Of a stretch of 64,000 bases of DNA, positions 33,401 through 43,545 are shown one piece after another (position 1 is the first letter of the stretch; each line of letters begins with the position of its first letter). Position numbers and translations under genes: made by a program. Source of the DNA: Meandrina meandrites (taxonomy: Eukaryota > Cnidaria > Anthozoa > Scleractinia > Meandrinidae); contig OY855914.1 in NCBI GenBank assembly GCA_963693305.1, forward strand, positions 24,891,972 through 24,955,971. The letters run 5' to 3'. Below the pieces are notes generated by a model, which was not told the origin of the DNA, did not search any database, and worked only from the letters and a program-made list of their open reading frames with translations.

Positions 33401-35253
33401 AGGATCCTTCTGGAGGTTTTGATAAAACACAGTGGTGCATTTTCTTACGTTGCAGTAGTAGCCCTCAAAAGTACAGTTGTAAATATTCGGAAGAGCTGAG
33501 CAAAAACCACTAAGAAACACTGGAAGAAAAACAAATCATGTGGTATTTAGTACATTGCTGAGTCTTGTTTTCACAGCAAAAGATTAACTCAATAATGAAT
33601 GTATGCCGACGGAAATCAATAAAAGTTCGAGCTATTAATTAAATAATGTCGGATGCTCGAGTTATCGTGAGTAAATTTAGTTGCTATGAAAATGACTGAC
33701 GTGATAGGGGAACGAAAAAAAGGTTCGAGTTGTCGGGAGTTCGATTTATCGGTATTAAAGTGACGTGACTCACCACCGGTTTAGATCTTCCCGTCTTTGG
33801 AAACCTACTATAGATAGCCCAAAAGTGAGAACGTTTTCTGCAAATCAGTTAAGGTTTGAGCAGCAAACAGAATCCGAATTAGATGACTTCAAAATTCGTT
33901 GCTATGATATAGATCAAAAGTAAAGACTGGGCTCGTTGAAAGGTTTTATTATTTGATATATACTTTTGAAGAAATGTAGCCGGGGCAAAAGTTTCCTCGG
34001 CTTAAAAATTTATGTTTCAGATCACAAAGTAAAACGTGTTTGTTTTATTTTGCACAAAAAGTTTCGCCTTTATGACCAATACCTCACAGGTACTAACATC
34101 TCAAATACATCAAGTAGCAAGACGGCTATTCAACCATGTCTAATTTTCCAAGCCTGCCACTTAGCTGCTAACAAACAAACATGATAAACTTTATTTTAAT
34201 TAAAAATAAAGGATAATATAATCCAAATAAATGCATTTTCACGACTAATAACTGACCAAGCAATGAATAAGCAAGCGGGATGTTTCAGAAAACGACATAT
34301 TTTGGTCTTTACAGTACCATCGCCGACAGACGAATAATGGTTTACAGTGCAAAAAAATGATCCCTCATTATGGCTTGAAATTATCAGCCGGCCCTGGATT
34401 AATGTTAAATTTAAGAGCCTCTAAAACGTTGATTGCGGTGAAGACAATGACGTAAACTATTAACTATTTTTCCGTTTACCGACCTCTCTAGAACTTTTCA
34501 ATAAATATATAATTTGGCGTTAAATCCACTTCGTACAAAAGCGATAAACGACAACAAAGTAATTACAATGTGATGTTGGCTTATGTATCAAAGCGACCGG
34601 ATAACCCAAACAATTGAATGGGTGAAAAAAGTTCAAGGCTACAACGGGAAATTAATGACACATATGAACTGCGAATTTTTTCAGGCTAAAATATGCAATT
34701 GCTTAAATTGCTTTCACACTGCGAGGATCATTTCATTCATTTAAACCTGTGAATGTGATTTGCAGAAAATCAACTGACTCGATTCATCGTTGCAAATTTA
34801 TGTTTAAAGATTAAAGCAAGTTATCTATTGTATTATTTCTCTTTCTTATATGTAGACTTATACAGTTTGCTGATTACAGACAAGTATTCTGAGAAATTAT
34901 TTGCTAATGGAACAGTCTGCATCATCGGTTGCTTTTGTAGCTCAAAGTGGAATCATAAATTGTGAATAACGAGGAGATTGAAATTATTTGCTGAGCGCAC
35001 AGATGTCCGCAGCTTCAGTTATTTATAGGCGCTGATAAACTGACCAACAATAAAATTAAGGTTCAAACAACCCCTTTTCCTCTCTTTTCTTGTAGTTCTA
35101 TCCTCCAGCTGATGAATTTGTATATTCTCACCACCTGTGTTCCGTGGCAATGTATGAGTATTTTAAGTTGTCAGAAAATGACTCGTGGCGTTCCCTGGGT
35201 TAACGTGTTTAAAATTACTTACCAAAAGTTAAGGCAATCTTTTGGGGAAACAT
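26477..35253 (-). CDS. Secreted Cys-rich GPI-type protein, paralog 1
   Basis: Four exons: 35223-35253, 33387-33519, 27481-27765, 26477-26771; phases 1, 2, 2; 744 nt, 247 residues. The signal peptide (MFPQKIALTF, then VFLSGFCSALP) is split by intron 1. All 14 family cysteines are present: NC, YYC, RKC, IC in exon 2; AAAC, YGC, KMC, TAC, TMC, SLC in exon 3; KKC, SEC, PFC, AHC in exon 4. Sequons include NCT, NKS, NDT and NFS. A Thr-rich linker and MPCNES precede a hydrophobic tail (LILYFLLSIYLVFM), a GPI-type signal. Intron 2 is 5.6 kb because it holds a tyrosine-recombinase retroelement and a SINE. Intron 3 holds nested foldbacks. Closest copy: 54162-57581. Coding sequence intact; function unknown. 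Confidence 0.84.
27072..27289. repeat. Foldback element with a second one inside (27162-27247)
   Basis: Outer arms TTGTCCTATCT...GTGTACGCGCCAATA and the inverse ending AGATAGGACAA. Within it, 27162-27247 has 22-bp arms TAGCCTGTGTACAGCCGTCCCG and their inverse. Both sit in intron 3 of the 26-35 kb gene. Confidence 0.75.
27303..27452. repeat. GGATAAAT-type foldback MITE
   Basis: Arms GGGCCCAGTTGTTCGAAGCG..GGATAACGCTATCC and the inverse ending GTTGAACAACTGGGGCC-like DNA. The internal TATCCACCGGATAAATC is itself palindromic. It lies close to the exon 3 donor at 27481. Confidence 0.7.
28064..28243 (+). repeat. Split repeat A, copy 1
   Basis: 180 bp, apparently identical to 28954-29133. Contains TATATATAAGG-like promoter sequence and a CTCTCGAGACTCC palindrome just before the gag start. 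Confidence 0.85.
28257..29395 (+). CDS. Gag-like protein of the YR retroelement (spliced)
   Basis: Exons 28257-28803 and 29208-29395 (phase 1, GT-AG) give 244 residues. Exon 1 is charged and helical, with ASDSDDEKRIRKAQERALKKKK near 140-160, a pattern common in ORF1 of Ngaro/DIRS elements. Exon 2 supplies a zinc knuckle CFRCGKRGHWSSSC (CX2CX4HX4C). The unspliced frame would run into repeat B and lose the knuckle, which supports splicing. The intron contains the B-A repeat junction. Confidence 0.65.
28843..28958 (+). repeat. Split repeat B, copy 1
   Basis: 116 bp matching 32776-32891 at a constant offset of 3933. Contains the inverted ends GGCAGGTG...CTGCCTGCC and GGAAAATGATTTTCC. It joins repeat A directly. 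Confidence 0.85.
28954..29133 (+). repeat. Split repeat A, copy 2
   Basis: Same 180 bp as 28064-28243 (offset 890). Lies inside the putative intron between the gag exons. Confidence 0.85.
29212..31423 (+). pseudogene. RT-RNase H-methyltransferase ORF of the YR element, disrupted
   Basis: Reverse transcriptase of the DIRS/Ngaro type: LILDLRYINHHVFK, FDLKSGYHHLDI, LPFGLSSAP and catalytic VVYLDDGFD. RNase H follows (SIYSDASDVACAGHI, TYRELLAV, WFTDNQGA), then a methyltransferase-like stretch (VDCFASYYNRKV..FWNPATSGVDAF..VPP). Two lesions are seen. A TGA at 29850-29852 sits between FKFED and RVGLDYF, where relatives carry Trp. Near 31255-31262 the frame shifts; the continuing family-like reading (EFVADYAFFEGALALRLG) ends at 31421-31423. 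The pol frame is +1 relative to the gag exon 2 frame. As it stands the RT cannot be made in full without readthrough. Confidence 0.8.
31424..31676 (+). other. Spacer between pol and recombinase
   Basis: Contains three diverged copies of an AGCCGGATGGCAGCG/GGCCGGTTGGC motif at about 31480-31590 and an acceptor-like TTGCTTCCTTAG at 31665-31676, so it may be an intron. Confidence 0.4.
31677..32687 (+). CDS. Tyrosine recombinase of the YR retroelement
   Basis: Intact reading to a TAG at 32685-32687. First AUG at 31731 gives 318 residues; the open frame continues upstream through LTEATSWGRT to an AG acceptor at 31675-31676, so the protein may begin by splicing. Phage-integrase-type catalytic residues are all visible: Arg in FYGLFRVNELLD, H-x-x-R in STHSLRSGGAT, His in LMLHGRWKSE and the nucleophile Tyr in AKNMYVKDS. 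The N-terminal KKYVAQYRLFCLYMKSRG region fits the SAM-like domain. The enzyme would insert circular cDNA of the element. Confidence 0.88.
   Translation, partial: DLTEATSWGRTCLAKRRLMLKQVLSSRANSSVKKYVAQYRLFCLYMKSRGLRLVLPCDSLLISEYLSNLHETKKSYAVVLSAFCALKWVHDLIPYGIQGNPVDSALSRNIVEASKRVFSRPVRKKEPITPDMIRRICIKFAYEGCNLSGLRTALIFVLGFYGLFRVNELLDIQASDIVVFDDHLEINVKHSKTDQYRQGNIVFISKSGGLACPHSLLARYFSAASIDLSSSAHIFRTLKFVKKGNLYTLGPRRLSYTRCRELIKESLSAIGINSIPYSTHSLRSGGATFIADNLMKSGASDRLLMLHGRWKSEKAKNMYVKDSLESRLQLTKYFPT
32776..32891 (+). repeat. Split repeat B, copy 2 (right end of element)
   Basis: Same 116 bp as 28843-28958; ends GGAAAAT and is followed directly by the A/T-rich tail of a SINE. Confidence 0.85.
32892..33163 (-). 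repeat. tRNA-derived SINE
   Basis: Read on the - strand it starts GGAGGCAGCGTGGCCTAGTGGTTAGG (A box) and has GGTTCAAATCC (B box), then a non-tRNA body ending CTGACACTTAAATATAG. A second copy of the family is at 61646-61925. The anticodon-like region reads CTTGTAATC. Not a functional tRNA because of the long fused body. Confidence 0.85.
33520..35222 (-). other. Intron 1 of the 26-35 kb gene
   Basis: AT-rich intron with no further exon seen. It is alignable by eye in several stretches with 56181-57550, intron 1 of the matching gene in the second block. Confidence 0.6.
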
Positions 35254-35435
35254 TCCGCTCTTCACTTTTCCTACTCCAGGCAAGGCAGAAATAAGTGAAT
35301 CTTATCGACTGATTTTGTAACAACGTGAAGCGAGTTGAACAGTCTAAACTGTGTTCTGCTAATCTGTACCTTACACCCTGCAATTTTAGAACCAACCACT
35401 TAATTTATTAGCTGAAGAGCATGTTTAAGGAATTT

Positions 35436-35540
35436 GTTTGGATTACCAAAGCGGAACATTGACGTAAATATGCTGTTGGATCACATCGACCAATATCATC
35501 ATGCTTGCCTGAAAAGTTAATTGTTTCCAAGCTTATGGCG
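35436..35540 (-). promoter_or_regulatory. Conserved block upstream of paralog 1
   Basis: About 185-285 bp upstream of the ATG. Contains GGATTACC..AGCGGAACATTGACGT, GATCACATCGACCAATATCA and TGAAAAGTTAATTGTTTCC, all kept at the same distance in paralogs 4 and 5. TGACGT and CCAAT-like cores are present. It could be promoter or simply recent duplicate DNA. Confidence 0.45.
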
Positions 35541-36497
35541 GCGAAACTGAAGAAGCTCCTTGAAAACGCTAATATAGGTCTACATTTATTAATTGCGAAG
35601 GAGAAATTTATGCTAAAATAAAAGTGACTGCATGAAATCGGTATGGTTGATATTGTTTGTTGTCACGAGCATTCAAGAGTTCTGTTTTGAACTATGAAGC
35701 GTTGAGGTATAAACACAATAGCATCACACTTAATCGCCCAATATCGATCGATATCGAAATTATTTAATTGCAGTATATTTATGTAAACTGTTGAATTGCT
35801 GTAGCAACAAACATTTCCGCGTGCAACATACCAATGTATGTTATTGAGAAAAGTTTGAACGAGAAGACACCGGCCTTAATAAACCAAATGATTTGTGTGC
35901 TTGTTTTGTTGCCTGTGGTATTTTTCCTTTCGTCATATTAATAATTATTTCACTTTGAAATGCACTAGTCAGAGGGAACTGTTTGTATCACGTGACCTAC
36001 GTAGTCTTGAGTCGTGGTCAAAACATTTTTGATGCATGAAACTTTTGAATTCCTTTGACTCTAAATCTGAACTGATTTGATAAATGATATTTAATATAAG
36101 ATCGTAACTAGAAATGTCAGTGCGATTCTGAGAAGCCTTAATTTTGATGAGTTGAGATGGCTCAACTTCTGAACTCCAGTTACAGAATTTGTTTAAAATT
36201 GCAATCATTTCTGTTTTGCCGATAAATTTACACAATATTTCTGAGTGCATTAGTCTAAAAAACTAAGGTAAGTTGACCTCTTTTAGTGTGTCAGAAAGGC
36301 AGCAAGTCATAGAAATCTCAATTTGATCATATTGGCAAAAAACGTTTATGGAAATATGCGATAAAAGCTATTCGTTAACACGCTTGGTTTAACTATAAAT
36401 TACAAACCACAAACCAAGTTGAATTAGCTTTCCAAAACACTTTATTTCTGATACATCAAGATTAACATTTCTTGTGTTTGTAGTACCCTTATTTTAC
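35541..36497. other. Intergenic between paralogs 1 and 2
   Basis: Matches 57861-59242 in pieces, including TTGACCTCTTTTAGTGTGTCAGAAAGG and a shared block after the exon 4 stop. No gene seen. Confidence 0.6.
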
Positions 36498-37498
36498 TCA
36501 TATTAGGACACGGTACATCACCATTAAAAGAGACAAAATAAACTGTGTAGCGGAAAGGACGCCACTCCTGTTGCAAGCGATCATGGTCGGGGTAGGATCG
36601 GGCGGGAAATCAACGCACTGATCACTTCCGGTCACCCCAGGGTCCCGGTTATCTGCGCAGAAAGGATTGTAATCATCAAATTGGAAATCAAACACTTCTG
36701 CATCCTTAGGGCTAAAGATGCACTGAGACATTAACAGATCTTTGACACACTTCTTTGCCTTGGAGTATTCACTGTTGGGATCAAGGAGAATCAGCGAATA
36801 TGTCAATTGTGAATTACATATGCTGCGCATGCGCTCTATACAGTTGCTCTCCCATAAGATCCTAAGTCTCATTTTTTCTGCATATAATGTGCTATTTATT
36901 TTATTTGATCGTAATCGATAATTCTCAGTAATTAAGAGATATGAGCGGACCCAATTAGCTCGCTATTCTTCGAGAGAACGATAGGAACAATAGATAGAGA
37001 GTAGAAAAACAATAGCAACTGCTAAACTACAGAACCAGTGGAATTACAAGCCTATGCGAGCTGCTACACTACTGGAGAAAAGAGAACAATAGAACAAACA
37101 ACAGAAACAATGCCTCTAGTCCACAAAACAGTAGCAACCGCCACATTAGAGAACCAGTAGAATTACAAGCTTATGCGAGCTGCTACACTACTGGAGAAAA
37201 GAGAACAATAGAACAAACAACAGAAACAATGCCTCTAGTCCACAAAACAATAGCAACCGCCACATTAGAGAACCAGTAGAATATATAAGCCTTAGAGAGC
37301 TGCAACGAGAACAATACATTGGAACAACCAACAGGAACAATACCCCAAGCCCCCCAAAACAATAGCAACTGCTACATTAGGGAACCAGTAGAATTACAAG
37401 CTTACGAGAGCTGCTACACTACTGTAGTTAGTTGTTAATTGATTGATTGATTGATTGATTGATCGATCGATCGATCGATCGATCGATTGATTGGTTAG

Positions 37499-37532
<34 letters not shown>

Positions 37533-38410
37533 AATTGATTGAACTAACCTGCACAGTGACGTATCCCCTCGATTAGCGACAAACTTAATCTGAAGAATCT
37601 TTCCACACTGAGGAGCACCTTGATCGTAGGCGTCGTTGCACGTCAAATTAAGAAGAGGAACGAACCTCCTGGGGTTGCCTAGAAGTTCTAGAAGGCTATT
37701 TGTACATAACGCCTTCTCGTTGGCGTGCTGATCAAGCTGAGCGGCTACTTCAGACTCATTCAGTGCATTTTTCACACAACCATTGAAAACCTTTCTTATG
37801 CATGCTGCAGCGATATGGTACCGCACACTGTAGAATGAAGGAAATGAATGCATTAATTTTTATGATGATAAGGATTGTCTGATATATTTCTCATAAACCA
37901 AGAACAAGGTCCGTAATGGGACGATGTCATGCAGGTCTTGACATCAGTATGGTTCGATATTCTACCAGTAAGGTCTCAAGAAAGCTTGGTTTATGATTCA
38001 AAACGGGCTCAGTGTAGGAACCAAGCTTTACGAGGTGTCGAATACTTAAAAAAATTTTGGATCGACAATACTATATTGTGATTAGCTGATATGGGCGTAA
38101 ATTGAAGTCTTAGCTTCAACAGCTTAGAGGCCAATCAGACTGTTTTATTATCGTAGTATATTTCTAATTAGTAAAGACTAGACATAGTATATTGCAATTC
38201 CTGAGTTTTGATTGGTTTACCAGCCGTGTATATGAGCTGATATACCATGAACCACAAATATGGTAAGTGTACGCGTGTGCGAGAACAGCCGTGTAGCTCA
38301 AATATTACAATTCTAGTATCTTTGGGTGTTTTTAATAAAACAATTATTCCATTCGTGCTGCCTGAGATAGTTCTAGCTAACCCTCGGCGCTACGCACCTC
38401 GTTGGCTTTC

Positions 38411-38442
<32 letters not shown>

Positions 38443-39288
38443 CAATTGTTAATTTCTGGGCCACGAGTAAAGTTCCATAAACAGATCTCTTAATCGTGCC
38501 ACTGATTTTGGCCATTTCAGAACACATTGCACGTTAAAGAATGATTTTTTACAAGCCCTTTAAGTAAAAATATCTTCAATGACATTTTCTTCAAACAATT
38601 TCAGATACTTGTTCTACTGACTGTTTTAACACAGCCTGAAACTCGGGAGTTAAGCCATAGCGGGGTTCGGTATTCTCTTGACAAAACATCGAGCACTACT
38701 ATACTGTTAAGAAGTAGAAGAGAAATATACACTTACCCGCAATTGGCAGCCGTGGAATCTTCCTGAAGATCTTTAAAAAACACTGTGGTGCATTTTCTTA
38801 TGTTGCAGTGATACTCCTTTAAACCGCAACTGAAGAAGTTCGGGAGAGCTGCACTGAAACTAAGCAGAAAGACTGAGAGGAGAAGAAGAAGAAGAAGAAG
38901 AAGAAGAAAAATCGAATAAACCATTTTTTTATCTTACACAATAACCGAAATGCTGATTGGTCAATGCCCGTGATCTATAGATGACGTCACTGCGTGGTGT
39001 GACTAGCGTGCGTGATCAGAGTTCATAGTAGTAATAGTGCAAGATTTGATGATAATTAAATAACTCCCCTGAAACGTTGCCGTATATTTCTCAGTTGACG
39101 TTAGTTGTAAGAATTCGGTGGTTCATCAGGATAATATCTCCTCATCTGTTTGCATGACAATGTGTTCTGATGCTCTAAACTAGAACTTAAACACGATTTT
39201 AAAGAACTGCGCTATCGGAAATACTGAAAGAAATCTTAACATTTGAATCATACTTACCAAACGCAAAGGCAATTTTTACAACATACAT
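36498..39288 (-). CDS. Secreted Cys-rich GPI-type protein, paralog 2
   Basis: Exons 39258-39288, 38737-38872, 37549-37827, 36498-36771; phases 1, 2, 2; 720 nt, 239 residues. Signal peptide MYVVKIAFAF plus VFLLSFSAALP. Fourteen cysteines in family spacing: SC, YHC, RKC, NC; AAAC, NGC, ALC, LTC, PQC, SLC; KKC, SQC, PFC, DQC. Sequons NES, NLT, NRS. A Pro/Asp linker (PPDPTPTM) leads to a GPI-type tail (FILSLLMVMYRVLI). The exon 2 acceptor uses a (TTC)n microsatellite as its pyrimidine tract. Intron 3 holds a 119-bp minisatellite and GATT/ATCG runs. Closest copy is 59243-62056. Its upstream DNA is cut off by a 7.2-kb insertion. Function unknown. Confidence 0.84.
36985..37425. repeat. 119-bp minisatellite in intron 3
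   Basis: About 3.7 units; TGCCTCTAGT recurs at 37111 and 37230. Units carry AACCAGTAGAATTACAAGCTTATGCGAGCTGCTACACTACTGG. Related units are in intron 2 of the + strand paralog (14945-15105). Confidence 0.85.
37437..37543. repeat. (GATT)n/(ATCG)n tetranucleotide tract
   Basis: Simple repeat abutting the exon 3 donor in intron 3. The long SINQ-type reading across it is not coding. The matching gene at 59-62 kb has a like tract in the same intron. Confidence 0.9.
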
Positions 39289-39846
39289 TCTGCTATTGAG
39301 TTTTCTGTGCTACTCCAGGCAAAGCAGACTGAAGTGAATGAAACTGAGAAACTAGTTTTCAAGTAAATGCACAGCGAGTTGAACTAAGCCGAGTTCTTAT
39401 TCTGTGAATCTGCTGGTTGTTAAGAATTAATTTTATAACTGTCGACTTAATAAGCTATGTCAAGAGTAATCAAAGGCCCTTTGGGCTGTCTCGTGTCTCT
39501 TTCAATATTTTTGTGTAATTTGTGATTTCAGTGTTAAAACGTTAAAACACAAGGTATAGCGTCGTTTTGGTGCTAAGTTTGTTTTCGTTCTATAATTTTA
39601 TAAAATTACTGTTCTTTTATAATTTTTTTTGATGTGTTGATGCCTTGTTTCTTTTGTTTTTGTAAAGCTCTCAGGCTCATAGGCTAGTTTCTACCAGGTA
39701 GTTTTGTTTCGTCTTAAACTCAACCTTACATTTGCAACTCGCTAAGGGTGCAGAGGATTACAAAGAAGGGGCATTCCAAATAAGAAAAAAAAGCTGCCCC
39801 CTTGCTTTGTCCGTGGTATATGCTAAAGTGAAAGATCAATGTAAGA

Positions 39847-40472
39847 TTCAGGGTTCAAAATAGCAGCCGGCTGTCGGCGGTAGCCGGCACTTTGACGACA
39901 CTTGCCGGCTACTTTTCACCGAAGAAACATAAAATATCGTGCCTTGATCGGCCAACTGAATTCAAAGTTGCTGTAAGTTGAAGGAAACATTTTATATCAG
40001 ACAATAAAGCAGCTACAGGGCTAGAAAGTGCGACTCACTGGTGGCTAATGCGACCAAAATTTCATCTTTGGCGACTAAAACTTCTGGTTTTGCGGTTTAG
40101 TCGCTCGCAAATGTGGCAACTTCATTTATGCGTTAAGATGAGTAACGCGCCGCCCCACTTTCTCAGGTATTGTGTCCCTCCAGAAAATTATATTGGAAGA
40201 TCTTATTTGCTTCTCAAACATTCAAAATAAGAAAAGAAGTCAAATTGCTCCAATCCATTCTTTTGCTTTGAAGTAAAATATTTTCAGTTCGGAAAACTTG
40301 CAAATGGACAACTGTATTTGAAATCGCCCCAGAATGCATTGCAAGCCTATGGGTACGTCATGTATGCATATGCATTGTGTCCCTTGAAAACGCATGGCCG
40401 GGAAAAAATGAGCCTTGACAAAAAAAGCCGACAAATTCAGGCTAAAAACGAAATTTTATTTTGAACCCTGAA
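39847..40472. mobile_element. TIR element with CAGGGTTCAAAATA ends
   Basis: Left end TTCAGGGTTCAAAATA and right end TATTTTGAACCCTGAA are inverse. The interior has GCCGGCT-rich DNA near the left end; a related GCCCGGCTACTTTTCAC block is at about 44860. No transposase. Target duplication unclear; hAT-like ends are possible. Confidence 0.6.
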
Positions 40473-40504
40473 GATATTGACTTTGATCAGTAGTAGAGAG
40501 TATT

Positions 40505-40760
40505 CTGGTCTCGAATTGTCACTATTTGTTATCGTCGCTATTTAGGACTATTCGTCACTATTTGCAACTATTCGTTAGTATTTGGAACTATAGTATTTGT
40601 CACTTTTCGTTACTTTTCGCCACTATTTAACTACTGTTCGCTACTAGTTTTCATCATTCACGACTTACGACTCGTATCAAGTCGTGTATATTGGACATGG
40701 ATGACTTATCACATACTATTCGCGACTATTCAGGAGTATTCGTACTATTCGCGACTATGT
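40505..40760. repeat. Degenerate CACTATTCG-type tandem repeat
   Basis: Many variants of a 9-12 bp CACTATTCG/CGACTATT unit. Not coding. Confidence 0.7.
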
Positions 40761-42681
40761 GCTATTCGATTGTTCCAGACATCTATTTACAGTCCGGGAT
40801 CGTTATCAGATTTGATAACCTCGACCAACCTCGACCAAAACAAGCCATTAGCCAATTGCTGGACAGCTATATATAGGCAAGAGTTTTGATGGGAAGGAAA
40901 CAAAAAGTATGGTGATCAAACTGATGATTCTTTGCTTTTTGTTTGAAGACGATAAAGTATAAAAGCAATGAAGTTCATTGCTATGAAATCGATTGTTTTT
41001 CGATAAGAAGTTCACGGGAGTGACTGGCATCTCATAGTTTTCCACTCCACTCTCTTTCTCTTGGTCCTCCCCTGGCTGGTGGTCCTCCTCTTCAGGAGTG
41101 GAGTCATATTCCGATTGTTGATCACACGAGACTGTTTTGATTTGGTTTAATCGGTGCATTTTTAAAAGACTGCGCACTCTGTAGGAATCCGTTCACCTAG
41201 TACTGGTAACTCTTTTCGGTACATATGTAATGGCAAAGTTTCTGCTGCATGTTTTGTGTTGGTCTGTCTGATTCATTGTCAGCTGCCGCACAGTCTTTCG
41301 ATATTCCTGGGCCAAATCCCTCATAACACGTTAGTCACTCTTTGGCATCGTTTTCACAGGCAACTGTTTCATTTTGGCAATGGTCGGTTACGTTACATAA
41401 CAATGACAGAAGACCTATCTGCCTATTTTGAACCATCTTGACAGGCAATTTACATGTATTCGTGTAGGGTTATTTTATGTTCACGACATTATATTGGTAG
41501 AAATCTCGATTCACGGACAACAACTTTAGATGATCACGCGTCACAGTGAATATATAATTCACAAATCACGGCCGTATTTCATGAGTTTTCCCGATTCACG
41601 CTCTATTTTTCGGTCAATTCACGGATCAAGCGAAACCCCTTCCAGACCCTGGGTAAACTCACCGCGGGAATACGTTACCGGGGTGTTTGCCGACACAGAC
41701 TTCATACTTTACCAAGGTCATTAATCTTTCATACTGTTTTCGGCGCGAAATGCGAAAATGGATAATTCGAGGGTGCTTGCTAGCATCATCTCGCTTTTAT
41801 TATTTATACTGTTTCGACAGTCCTCTACTGCTTTGTTATGTCAGTATTTCAGTCACCGAAGAATTAAAAGGCGAAGACTCCGTTTTTATAAATCTCCATG
41901 TTGGATGTTTCTAGGCCTAGAGATTAAATCGAAATACATATAAGAAAATGCACTATAGATCTTCCTTGACTTTTTTTGCATTTAAACGCCAAATTTCCAA
42001 AAAAGTAGCTTATACTTACAAATCAGCAAGCCATCCAGCCATGATTCTAAGGGCCTGTTTACATGGAGGTGGGGGACCCCGGGCAGGTGAGGTAACCCGG
42101 CTAGGTGGGGTAACCCGCCTCTCCATATAAACTCTCATTTTTTCTCGATCGCGTTTACATGATAGGTGGGGTAACCCGCCTAGGCGGGTTGCCCGGTCTG
42201 CTGGGTAGGGTAACCCTCCCAGCCGGGGTCGCTTTTTGCCATGTAAACGTTTCAAGGTGGGGTAACCCGCCTACCCGGGGTCGGTTCATGTTACCAAAAC
42301 GCGCCAAATCCGAACCAACAACCAAACGCCCGCCATATTTGAACCGCAACAACATGTTTCAGTCTCGAGGATATCAGCGTGGGGACCTTTTTCGCCGGGT
42401 TCATCTGTTTAGTGTCGAAGGCCGCAATCAAGATGGCAATCAGGAAGAATCTGAAGGTATTCAAATTTCAAGTGATGCTTTAAGTGAAGGCCCGATCGAA
42501 GGGCATAGGGTAAAATATGGACTGGACCATTGGACCCTTGGACCATTGGACTATTTTTTTGGACTATTTCATGGACTAAATTTTGGACTATTTTTTTAAT
42601 CTTTCCTAAGGGGTGGGTACCTAGTTTAGGTAGTTTTTTGGGGGGAGGGGTGGGTAGGTAAATGGTCACAAAACACATGTA

Positions 42682-43140
42682 CGCTCAGTCGCTTATTGAC
42701 TTGTACCAATGTTCCTTCTACCATATATTTCCGTCACAAGAGTTATTTCTATTTCCTTTAGTCTTGCTCTGACTGACAGCGCTCCGCAAAAGAAAACATT
42801 TTTGGCCAGTTAAAGTCATTTTCTAGCCGCTAGCCAGATAAGCAGTCATCCAAGAAGCTCTTATCGCTCCAACGCACCTTGGCTGATAACGTGTTAGTTA
42901 CGTTTTTTCAGACAGAACAATAACAAAATGTCTTTAATCTTTTGCAATCACAACACACTGCACCAAAATAAAAACCTGGACAGTATTCGACACTTATTTT
43001 TTTTACTTAGTGGTTCTCTCCCGTTTTTTTGCTACATTCTCAGCGTTCATATTTTCGGAATTAACTTTTTGTACTGTATGTACACTTCTTCAATTATAAG
43101 CAGCAAGTTACATTGGTACGGGTCAATAAGCGACTGAGCG
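42682..43140. mobile_element. Innermost TIR element
   Basis: Ends CGCTCAGTCGCTTATTGAC..GTACCAATGT and the inverse (31 bp, two mismatches). Interrupts the arm of the Mutator-like element. No target duplication recognised. Confidence 0.65.
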
Positions 43141-43421
43141 GACAAGAATGGAAAAAAAAGTTTCCTTAATGCTGGTAACTATTCTGTAATAATTACGACC
43201 TCCTCCCCTCACAGATGACAACTTTTGCTTACATTCCCCTCCCATGCGTACATGTGTTGTGTGACACAAGTGCTGTAATTACATCCTTCCCCTCCCTAAG
43301 GAGGATCATATGATTAACCACCTCCCTTGACAAAACTACCTACCCACCCCTTCCTAAGTGAGAATAACAAATTTTGACAAAATTTACCTATCCACCCCTC
43401 CCCCCCAAAAAATACCTAACC

Positions 43422-43545
43422 CCCTACCTACCTACCTACCTACCTACCTACCTACCTACCTACCTACCTACCTACCTACCTACCTACCTACCTACCTACC
43501 TACCTACCTACCTACCTACCTACCTACCTACCTACCTACCCCTTC
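43422..43545. repeat. (CCTA)n microsatellite
   Basis: About 30 units of TACC/CCTA within the nested elements; the YLPT-type reading is not a protein. Confidence 0.95.

Noticed and set aside
36985..37425. CRISPR-like array
   Set aside because: Repeats are 119 bp without unique spacers; eukaryotic minisatellite in an intron.
37428..37548. Continuation of the paralog 2 exon 3 frame into SINQ-type repeats
   Set aside because: It passes a good donor (37547-37548) into a tetranucleotide tract; family alignment ends at SLC plus two bases.
40848..41177. Minus-strand ORF with acidic STPEEEDHQ stretch
   Set aside because: Could be an exon, but no supporting second exon or domain was found and it lies in repeat-rich inserted DNA.
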